A DNA stretch of 45,694 nt. Source: Acidobacteriota bacterium (lineage in GTDB: Bacteria; Acidobacteriota; Terriglobia; Versatilivoradales; Versatilivoraceae). Position numbers and translations under genes: made by a program. Positions 26,247 to 32,814 of this stretch are shown one piece after another. The notes under the pieces were generated by a model, which saw only the letters and a program-made list of their open reading frames with translations, had not been told where the DNA came from and searched no databases. The stretch is taken from contig JAKEER010000087.1 of assembly GCA_022616615.1 (NCBI GenBank), forward strand, positions 1-45,694, given 5' to 3'. Position 1 is the stretch's first letter. Each line of letters opens with the position of its first letter.

Positions 26247-26493
26247 AAACGTCCTGGGAGATCCAGAACGAGCCGACGAGATCCGCGCTGAAGGCCCTGA
26301 AGACTACGCCGAGCGAAAGGGCGTCCAAATCATGACAAATCCAAGGAGGCCACACGTGGCTACAAGCAAACGCGAACTTGAAGAGGAACTCGAAGAGGCA
26401 AACGAATACATCGAAGAACTTGAAGACAAGCTCGACCGTATCAGCGATGTTGCATCAGAAGGGGAAGAGGAGGACCAAAGCCCGGAAGACTGA
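26137..26493 (+). CDS. Hypothetical acidic coiled-coil protein
   Basis: A 118-aa ORF (TTG 26137; ATG 26182 is an alternative start). The first half is helical (KDRAARFVENVLGDPERADE). The second half is a strongly acidic coiled coil (RELEEELEEANEYIEELEDK) ending in Glu/Asp-rich sequence. A hairpin follows the stop immediately. Function unknown. Confidence 0.5.
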   Translation: MLLLKALYETQKILGMKKYQTLRQVETSKDRAARFVENVLGDPERADEIRAEGPEDYAERKGVQIMTNPRRPHVATSKRELEEELEEANEYIEELEDKLDRISDVASEGEEEDQSPED

Positions 26494-26515
26494 AGCCCGC
26501 CTGCCAAGCGGGCTT
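26493..26515 (+). terminator. Terminator-like hairpin
   Basis: AAGCCCGC (26493-26500) and GCGGGCTT (26508-26515) form an 8-bp stem with a 7-nt loop. It starts at the stop codon of the coiled-coil gene. Only a short T tract follows, so termination is uncertain. Confidence 0.5.
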
Positions 26516-26612
26516 TCGTAAGGAAAAAGTCAGCGACAGGAGGCAGCGACAACGCGCTGTCGAATGCCGGCCACCCGGCCGGAATTGCCTTTGGTGCGGC
26601 ACGACTGTCCGC

Positions 26613-26960
26613 TTGATGGTTGCCCACATCGACGGGAACGAATCGAATGGAGCACCTGAAAACTTGGGCCTGAGTTGCAGATCGTGCAACGCCAAGGTTG
26701 CCCACGTCATGAAGCGCGCCGGCATCGGACGCCGAACGCGACAATACAATCCACGAGGCGGGGGAGCCGGAAGCCTCGCTCGGTGGATGGCGGCCGTCAT
26801 GAGCATGAAGGGTGAAAGCGATCAGATGCCGGTTGACGCGGCCGTGGAGATGATCCATGCAACTCCAGCAGCCGACAGAAGCCGGTTTGCAAGAGAGATT
26901 TGGCAACTCAGGCGGGAGCACGGGACGGCTGGAGGAGACAAAGATGAAGTACCTTTTTAG
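26613..26960 (+). CDS. HNH endonuclease-like protein, true start upstream or lost
   Basis: From TTG 26613 the ORF encodes 115 aa, but the HNH zinc motif begins earlier in the same frame: RNCLWCGTTVRLMVAHIDGN, then LGLSCRSCNAKVAH. This gives two CxxC pairs and the His/Asn core. The frame is open back to 26424, yet contains no ATG, GTG or TTG before 26613, and a terminator-like hairpin crosses it. AGGAGG at 26538-26543 has no start codon after it. The gene is therefore either decayed at its 5' end, started non-canonically, or joined to the coiled-coil ORF by a -1 frameshift. The C-terminal part (VEMIHATPAADRSRFAREIW) is helical. Confidence 0.55.
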   Translation: MMVAHIDGNESNGAPENLGLSCRSCNAKVAHVMKRAGIGRRTRQYNPRGGGAGSLARWMAAVMSMKGESDQMPVDAAVEMIHATPAADRSRFAREIWQLRREHGTAGGDKDEVPF

Positions 26961-27082
26961 CAGCAGAGACAGGCAGGAATCCACGGGGAGGATGGAACAA
27001 ACCTAAATCTTTTAAAGAAAGGAGTCGCAGAGCTTCAACCCGTCTTTTCGAGAGTCTGAATTGAAGCCCTGCAACCAAGACG

Positions 27083-27469
27083 ATGATCAAGGACGCCGAT
27101 GATAGAGCACTTTCGGTGCTCCAGCAAGAGATCCTTGCACAGAAGGGAGAAGAGGTTTTCTTTGCGGACACTTGGGGGGAAGAAAAATGCGGGTACCGAT
27201 GGAGGTCGATGAAGTTTGTCACCCTTGGTGATGCTATCGCTTATTGTTTCGGCAGGATCCTGCTGGCTGCCAAGCCGGGCTCAGTCAAGGCCTCCGTCCT
27301 TCGCGTTGCGATAGATAGTGGGAAGTGGGTCGAAGAAATCGTCTGGCGCTCCGACGATGAGATTCTGGAAGGCGACAAGATGCTAGGGATTCCCATTCGG
27401 CCCGCAGACATGTATGATAACGTCCTCAAAGCGGGACTGCCAGTTGCGTCAACAACTGACAATCCCTGA
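27083..27469 (+). CDS. Hypothetical protein upstream of integrase
   Basis: A 128-aa ORF from ATG 27083 with a weak RBS. It has mixed alpha/beta composition, including EEVFFADTWGEEKCGYRWRS and ADMYDNVLKAGLPVA. No recognised domain or signal peptide. It lies directly before the integrase, where regulators or accessory genes are common. Confidence 0.5.
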   Translation: MIKDADDRALSVLQQEILAQKGEEVFFADTWGEEKCGYRWRSMKFVTLGDAIAYCFGRILLAAKPGSVKASVLRVAIDSGKWVEEIVWRSDDEILEGDKMLGIPIRPADMYDNVLKAGLPVASTTDNP

Positions 27470-27605
27470 CCATCAACCAAGTGGAGCTTGGCCAATGGCT
27501 AACCGCATTCTAAACATTCCCTCAACACAATCAATTCCGAAACGCTTGCGCCAAGCCTCCGCAACTTTGCATCGGTTCTCTTCTGCAACCGGAAAGGAAA
27601 GAATC

Positions 27606-28757
27606 ATGGGCGTGAAAGTCAAAGAGAAAGTCGCAGGTTCGGGCGTGTTCTGGGTTTTCATCAATCACAAGGGCAAGCGCAAATCAAAGTGCGTGGGCTC
27701 CGTAAAAGCGGCGCTTGAAGTCAAAGCCATTATCGAAGGCAAGCTGAAGCTAGGCCAGCCTCTGCCAAAGGAAGAACCACCCGCGCCGAAGCTGAGCGCC
27801 TATTTTGAGAAGTTCAGCCGGAATTATTTGGAGACGGCTTTGCGCTACTCAGCCAGGTTGCGTCATCAGAGCAATTTCAATATTCACATTCTCCCGGCCT
27901 TGGGACATCTGCGGCTTGACGAAATCACCCGTGAAAAGATGCAAGAATTCATCGCCGCATTGGTCACGAAAGAACTGTCCAAGGATTCAATCAGGCTTGC
28001 TCTCGCGGCTGTGCGGGTACTGTTTAATTACGCAATCGATAACAAGGTCGTGACCGAAAACCCCGTCGTCCGACTCAGCAAGTACTACTCCCAAGTCAAG
28101 AGAGTGAGAGATGAGATCGACCCCTTGACGGCTGAGGAAGTTTCTCTGTTTCTTCAGACAGTCCTGAACTCGAAATACTATCGGGAGTATTACCCGGTCT
28201 TGCTCTGTGCCATTCATGCGGGACTGCGTGCCGGAGAGTTGACCGCCCTGCAATGGGGCGACGTGGACTTTAACGGAAAGTTTCTCACAGTCCGCCGTAA
28301 CATCGTTCACAAACGAGTGAACCTGCCCAAGAACGGGAAGGCGCGACGCGTAGATATGTCGGATGCTCTCGCAGAAGCCCTCCAAGAGCTCAAGAAAGCT
28401 CGGAAGGAAGCTTGGCTTGCCAAAGGTCAGAACGAAATCCCCGAGTGGGTCTTCTGCAATTTCGAAGGGAAGCTGCTCGACACCAACAACCTGAGAAACC
28501 GAGCTCTGCACAAGTGTCTAGAAAATGCCAAGCTCAGAACTATCCGGTTACACGATCTGCGCCATACGTTTGCTTCACTGTTGATCCAGAACGGTGAGTC
28601 TTTAGCCTACGTCAAAGACCAAATGGGGCATTCATCCATCAAGGTTACCGTCGATATTTACGGGCATCTAGTTCCAGGGGCCAATCGTCAGGCGGTGAAT
28701 CGGCTGCCGACCGCTCATGGTGTCCCTAAGCGTAAAGGCAAAAAAAATTTGGCCTAA
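27606..28757 (+). CDS. int: Tyrosine-type site-specific integrase
   Basis: A 383-aa phage-type integrase. The N-terminal arm-binding region (KVKEKVAGSGVFWVFINHKG) and SAM-like core-binding domain (YFEKFSRNYLETALRYSARL) precede the catalytic domain. The active-site set is complete: Arg in HAGLRAGELTALQWGDVD, the HxLRH box HDLRHTFASLLIQNG, then MGHSSIKVTVDIYGH with the nucleophile Tyr. ATG 27606 is chosen because AAAGGAAAG precedes it; ATG 27495 lacks an RBS. It points at the tRNA attachment site 93 nt away. Confidence 0.95.
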   Translation: MGVKVKEKVAGSGVFWVFINHKGKRKSKCVGSVKAALEVKAIIEGKLKLGQPLPKEEPPAPKLSAYFEKFSRNYLETALRYSARLRHQSNFNIHILPALGHLRLDEITREKMQEFIAALVTKELSKDSIRLALAAVRVLFNYAIDNKVVTENPVVRLSKYYSQVKRVRDEIDPLTAEEVSLFLQTVLNSKYYREYYPVLLCAIHAGLRAGELTALQWGDVDFNGKFLTVRRNIVHKRVNLPKNGKARRVDMSDALAEALQELKKARKEAWLAKGQNEIPEWVFCNFEGKLLDTNNLRNRALHKCLENAKLRTIRLHDLRHTFASLLIQNGESLAYVKDQMGHSSIKVTVDIYGHLVPGANRQAVNRLPTAHGVPKRKGKKNLA

Positions 28758-28776
28758 TCCGCACCCCAGGCGCACC
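28757..28776 (+). promoter_or_regulatory. Candidate integrase arm site, right
   Basis: TCCGCACCCCAGGCGCACCC overlaps the last base of the integrase stop codon and matches the left site (18322-18341) at 19 of 20 positions in the same orientation. Confidence 0.5.
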
Positions 28777-28849
28777 CAACCGCAAAACAGACTCAAGAAA
28801 ATCAATTGTGGGGAGTCCTCTAAGTGGTAAATCTAGGAAGGATTTAAGT

Positions 28850-28926
28850 TGGTAGCGGGGGGGAGACTCGAACTCCCGACCTAAGGATTATGAGACCTTC
28901 GCTCTAACCACCTGAGCTACCCCGCC
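28850..28926 (-). tRNA. trnM: tRNA with CAT anticodon (Met elongator, or Ile2)
   Basis: The reverse complement folds as a standard tRNA: acceptor GGCGGGG/CCCCGCT, D-arm GCTC...GAGC, anticodon loop CTCATAA and T-arm GGGAG-TTCGAGT-CTCCC. The body is 74 nt, with CCA encoded. The anticodon is CAT. It is not an initiator, since the anticodon stem lacks three G-C pairs. The stem has one T-T mismatch next to the loop. CAT could also be the lysidine-modified Ile2 tRNA. Its 3' half is the right attachment repeat (28850-28894). Confidence 0.95.
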
Positions 28927-29113
28927 ACGCTTGGAGCGCGAGGAGTATAACATAGACCGCAAAAGCGCCCGACTACCCTACCTCAACACCTCAACCGCTT
29001 CAACCGCCGCTGGGTTTCGACCGGGCCGAACCTTCGGGGACGCCGCTTCCCAAAGGACGCTTCGGCCGCTTCAAAACGAAAAGTGCAAGCGCGAGCGTTC
29101 CCCGTAGACAAAC

Positions 29114-30145
29114 TCACTCTTCGGGTTCAACTGCACGGTTCTGCACGAATTGCCAGCCGAACCTTCCCTTAATGCAGAGATGACCGTGGGTGATTTCCTG
29201 GTCTAGTGGGGAAGTGACTTTGACAATGCTGTTCTCCTGGACATGCAGCGTCAGGGTGCACCCCACACCGCAGTAAGGGCAGATGGTGTCTGTCTGCTGC
29301 TGTTTCGCTTCATCCCACATTCCTGCCTGGCGCATTTCGTACTCACTTCGAAACATCAAAGCGCCGGTGGGACAAACACCGATGCAGTTGCCGCAATAGA
29401 CACAGGCCGAGTCGGGTAGCGGCACTTCATACTCCGTGGAGATCCGCGCCTTGAAGCCTCGTCCAGCCACAGCGATGGCAAAAGTATTCTGCGCGTCCTC
29501 ACCGCAGGCCTCGACGCACTTGTAGCAGAGAATGCATTTGCCATAGTCGCGCACGTAGAGTTCGTTGTCGATCTTGACGGGCTGCGCCACGGTAGCAGCC
29601 GTGCCGTAGGCTGCTAGACCCTCGGCGGCAGACAAGTGCCCTTCCCCTGACGCGTTAGAACCCGCAGGACAGAAGCGCTCCGGCTGGGCCGAGTATTGCT
29701 CCATGTAAGACTGTAATTGAGGCGCTGTAGAGACATCAACGGAAGAGGAGAGTAGTTCCAGAACCAGACGACGGCTCAGCCGCACACGCTCGGAGTCTGT
29801 CTTGACCACCATGCCCGCTTCCGCTTTACGCGAGCACGCTGGAACCAGTGTCCGCGAGCCTTCCACTTCGACGACACAAATGCGGCAGACATTGACCGGA
29901 GTGAGATTTTCAAGGTAGCAAAGCGTCGGAGTATCGATCCCCAGTGAGCGAGCAGCTTCTAACAACGTTGATCCTTCAGGAACAGAAACCTTTTGCCCGT
30001 CAATGGTGATTTCGACCGGCTTTCGAGGAACGGGAGTGGGCTCGACCGGAAGCGGTCCGCGCGGCACGGGGATCAGCAACGCAGGCGCGTTGACCGGAGG
30101 AGAAGCTTCAGTCTTCGCTTTCTCAAGATCCATCATTTCCTCCAA
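29114..30145 (-). CDS. Formate dehydrogenase iron-sulfur subunit with detached Fe4S4 domain
   Basis: A 343-aa multi-cluster electron-transfer subunit. After a Pro-rich N-terminus comes a 2Fe-2S ferredoxin domain (about 45-125; CYLENLTPVNVCRICVVEVE, VPAC). Next is a 2x4Fe-4S ferredoxin (CILCYKCVEAC and CVYCGNCIGVCP, about 205-265). The C-terminus is the Mo/W-bisPGD Fe4S4 domain (CPYCGVGCTL, then HGHLCIKGRFGW). In ordinary FDH alpha subunits this last domain is the start of the catalytic region. The NuoG-type HxxxCxxC cluster motif is not visible. It is last in the operon, after a repeat-filled 347-nt gap. Confidence 0.88.
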   Translation of the reverse strand: MEEMMDLEKAKTEASPPVNAPALLIPVPRGPLPVEPTPVPRKPVEITIDGQKVSVPEGSTLLEAARSLGIDTPTLCYLENLTPVNVCRICVVEVEGSRTLVPACSRKAEAGMVVKTDSERVRLSRRLVLELLSSSVDVSTAPQLQSYMEQYSAQPERFCPAGSNASGEGHLSAAEGLAAYGTAATVAQPVKIDNELYVRDYGKCILCYKCVEACGEDAQNTFAIAVAGRGFKARISTEYEVPLPDSACVYCGNCIGVCPTGALMFRSEYEMRQAGMWDEAKQQQTDTICPYCGVGCTLTLHVQENSIVKVTSPLDQEITHGHLCIKGRFGWQFVQNRAVEPEE

Positions 30146-30183
30146 CTACCACGGGGTCTAGACTTCATCCTGAGCAACAGAAA

Positions 30184-30476
30184 AACCACCGCGGAGACGC
30201 TGAGACGCAGAGAGATTCTGGTGAAAACGAGTCTCGGAAGCGTCATCTTGATTTTACAGAATCGGCAGCTCCAATCACCGCCGGAGCCAGTGTCCTCTTC
30301 CGGTGGTCGCGGGGAGTACGCAACGAAAAGCCCACCGTCAGCAAAGAGCGCTGACCGTGGCTACCTGAAGGATCAAATCACCTGCGCATCCGGGCCTGAA
30401 CATTGGGTGCACGGTTTCAATGAGCGTTCATCTACGTCCCACATTCTCCGCGCCTCAGCGTCTCCGCGGTTCTCTT
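30184..30476. repeat. MITE-like element with inverted ends
   Basis: The left end ACCGCGGAGACGCTGAGACG (about 30188) and right end CGCCTCAGCGTCTCCGCGGT (about 30451-30470) are near-perfect inverted repeats spanning about 290 bp. It fills the gap between the iron-sulfur and NuoEF-type genes. No gene is visible inside. Confidence 0.8.
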
Positions 30477-30492
30477 GAAACTTCAGCCTCAT

Positions 30493-32493
30493 CTACCCGA
30501 AAAGCTTCCACTTTTTGAGGGCCGACTCAATAGCGCTCGAAGCCGTGTGTCCCAGCCCGCAAATCGATGCATCCCGCATGACCTGCCCAACGTCTCGAAG
30601 CAACGAAAGCTCTTTATCTATCGATCCCAAAGGCTCTTCCCCGACAAGCCGGTGAAGCAACTCTTCCTGCCGAACGGTGCCGACGCGGCACGGGACGCAC
30701 TGACCGCAGGACTCATCTCGGAAGAAAGCGCCGATGCGCAGCAAAATCTGCCTGAGGTCCACTGTATCGTCAAACAGCATGACAACCGCCGAGCCTAAAG
30801 TCGCTCCGATAGCGCGAGTGCCTTCAAAAGTGAGAGGCACATCCAACTCTTCGGGAGAAACAAAGGCTCCGGCAGCCCCTCCCAGTAAGACTGCTTGCAA
30901 TCGGCCGCTGCCTGCAATGCCGCCAGCGAGGTCGATCAATTGGCGGAGCGTCGTTCCAAACGGCAGCTCGTAAACACCCGGACGGCCGATGTGACCGGAA
31001 AGGCAAAAGAGTTTGGTCCCAGTGGATTGCGACGTGCCTACGGAGGCGTAGGCCGTCCCGCCATCCAGAACAATGGCAGGCACATTCACCAGCGTCTCGA
31101 CGTTGTTCACCAGGGTCGGCTGTCCAAAGAGGCCCGATTCGGTAGGAAAAGGAGGCTTGTTTCTGGGTTCGCCTCGAAACCCCTCGATGGAGTTGAAGAG
31201 GGCGGTTTCTTCGCCGCAGATGTACGCCCCAGCGCCCCAGCGCAGCTCGATATCAAAACGCACCCCTCGTCCCAGAACATCGTCACCAAGCAAGCCCGTG
31301 GCCCGAGCGAGCTCAATTCCGCGGGTCAGCCTCTCGGTCGCCAGCGGGTACTCGCCGCGAATGTAGATAAATCCCTTGTCACATCCCGTCGCAAAACCCG
31401 CAATCGTCATGGCCTCGATCAAGGCAAAGGGATCCTCCTCCATGATCACGCGGTCCTTGAATGTTCCCGGTTCAGACTCATCGGCGTTGCAGATGAGGTA
31501 ACTAGGCTTGCGGGCATTTGCGACAGCTTGCCACTTCCTTGCAGCTGGAAAAGCTGCACCGCCACGTCCCACCAGTCTTGAATCGGTCAGTTCTCGAAGC
31601 ACGTAGCTCCGGCCTTCCTCCAGAGCCTTCTGCAAAGGAGAATATCCGCCATGGGCCCGATATTCTTCGAGGCTTTGCGGGTTCACGACGCCAATTCGCT
31701 TGAGAAGCCTGAGTTGAGGTTGCCCGGCCTGCGGAACAGAAATCGAGACGGCTGCTTCGTCGAGCGAACGTGACACACGCTTGCCTTCGCCGTCTATAGA
31801 AAGCGTGGTCAATTCCGTCGCACCCTCACGCGACCTTCGGCCACCCTCTCCCAAGGGGAGAGGGGCTGGGGGTGAGGGGGCAACTGCAAAAGAATGGCAC
31901 TCAGGCGAATGTACTTCTGTCGCCCTGTCTAAACAGACCGCAATGTATTGAAGACTCACCGGCGCGATCGCCCGTTGGAACGGATCCTGTCCGGCGACGC
32001 AGAACAGCGCGGCGGGGGCTCGCTCGCACAGGCCAAGACACGGACTTCGCAGCCAGGTGGAACAACCGCTCGGCCTCGCTGAACCTGCGGGGCCAAAGCG
32101 CTCTTCCAACTCAGCACACAGATCTTTGGCTCCTCGAACGAGGCAGGCGATGTCGTCACAGACATGCATTACAGCAGGCGGTCTTGGGGTGACCGAAAAC
32201 AGACCGTAAAAATCGGCTACACCGAAGGCCTCGGCAGGCGGCACATTGAGGCGGAGACAAGCGTAATTGAGGGCACCCGGAGCAATCCAACCGAATCGGG
32301 ATTGAATGGCATGCAACACGGGAAGCAGGCGGTGCCGATTCGACCTGGCCTCATGGCCGCCGAAAGCTGCCCTGCCATCCCTACTGATCTGCCGTTCTGC
32401 GCCTGTCCAGCCTGAATCGGGAAGACCTAAAACCTGGTCGACGGCGGCTCTCTCTTCTGCGGTCGGCTCAGCCCCTGTGAAGTGAAGATCCAA
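30493..32493 (-). CDS. NuoE-NuoF fusion, NADH-binding subunit of formate dehydrogenase
   Basis: A 666-aa fusion. The NuoE-like thioredoxin-fold domain (about 45-200) has 2Fe-2S ligands in VCDDIACLVRG and SPCLGLCERAP. The NuoF-like domain (about 265-660) has the FMN/NAD site (GRGGAAFPAARKWQ, ICNADESEPGTFKDR, GAYICGEETALFNSIEG) and the 4Fe-4S motif ESCGQCVPCRVGT. It passes electrons between NAD(H) and the Fe-S chain. The TTG start at 32493 is supported by AGGAGAG. The linker at residues 205-224 is encoded by a palindromic repeat in frame. It lies between the catalytic and Fe-S subunit genes. Confidence 0.92.
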   Translation of the reverse strand: MDLHFTGAEPTAEERAAVDQVLGLPDSGWTGAERQISRDGRAAFGGHEARSNRHRLLPVLHAIQSRFGWIAPGALNYACLRLNVPPAEAFGVADFYGLFSVTPRPPAVMHVCDDIACLVRGAKDLCAELEERFGPAGSARPSGCSTWLRSPCLGLCERAPAALFCVAGQDPFQRAIAPVSLQYIAVCLDRATEVHSPECHSFAVAPSPPAPLPLGEGGRRSREGATELTTLSIDGEGKRVSRSLDEAAVSISVPQAGQPQLRLLKRIGVVNPQSLEEYRAHGGYSPLQKALEEGRSYVLRELTDSRLVGRGGAAFPAARKWQAVANARKPSYLICNADESEPGTFKDRVIMEEDPFALIEAMTIAGFATGCDKGFIYIRGEYPLATERLTRGIELARATGLLGDDVLGRGVRFDIELRWGAGAYICGEETALFNSIEGFRGEPRNKPPFPTESGLFGQPTLVNNVETLVNVPAIVLDGGTAYASVGTSQSTGTKLFCLSGHIGRPGVYELPFGTTLRQLIDLAGGIAGSGRLQAVLLGGAAGAFVSPEELDVPLTFEGTRAIGATLGSAVVMLFDDTVDLRQILLRIGAFFRDESCGQCVPCRVGTVRQEELLHRLVGEEPLGSIDKELSLLRDVGQVMRDASICGLGHTASSAIESALKKWKLFG
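31821..31880. repeat. 60-bp palindromic repeat inside the NuoE-NuoF linker
   Basis: Outer arms CACCCTCAC/GGTGAGGGG and inner arms CACCCTCTCCC/GGGGAGAGGGG form a hairpin 60 bp long, exactly 20 codons. It adds a Pro/Leu/Gly/Arg-rich piece (SPPAPLPLGEGGRR) without breaking the frame. Confidence 0.75.
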
Positions 32494-32574
32494 TAAACTC
32501 TCCTATCGAGGATTGCAAATGATAGTGACACGCCTACGTGCTCTGTCTGATGCGTCCACAGTCGCGAGATTACG

Positions 32575-32743
32575 CTCCCCTCGCCCCAACGCGGGAGAGA
32601 GGGTTGAGGGTGAGGGGGATTCCAGCAAAGTGAATCAGCTCCCGAAACTCGTGCTGGATGCGGGTCTCGGAACACCAGCGAAACATTGAACCGTGCGCTC
32701 GCCTCCTCACCCCTAGCCCCTCTCCCGCGTTGGGGCGAGGGGA
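32575..32743. repeat. 169-bp palindromic element in the FDH operon
   Basis: The end TCCCCTCGCCCCAACGCGGG (from 32577) and its exact complement ending near 32742 form perfect inverted repeats of about 24 bp, with GGGTTGAGGGTGAGGGGG-type sequence inside the left end. It occupies most of the 321-nt spacer (32494-32814) between the catalytic and NuoEF genes. Confidence 0.85.
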
Positions 32744-32814
32744 ACCTAAGTCTATTAAGTTTTTCGAGGGACGAAGAGCATCGTCACCATATTCCGTAAT
32801 CTTCAATAATGTCG

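Larger units (their letters stand above)
18193..28894. mobile_element. Integrative element (~10.7 kb) in tRNA(CAT)
   Basis: It is bounded by a 45-bp direct repeat derived from the tRNA 3' end, with a tyrosine integrase reading toward the intact tRNA. A P4-type prim-pol/helicase, an XRE regulator and an excisionase-like HTH protein form a replication and control module at 20.4-23.2 kb. The rest is cargo: two SH3b secreted proteins, two HNH-type proteins and unknown ORFs. No capsid, relaxase or type IV secretion genes are visible, so it is a satellite-like or mobilisable island rather than a complete phage or ICE. Confidence 0.9.
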
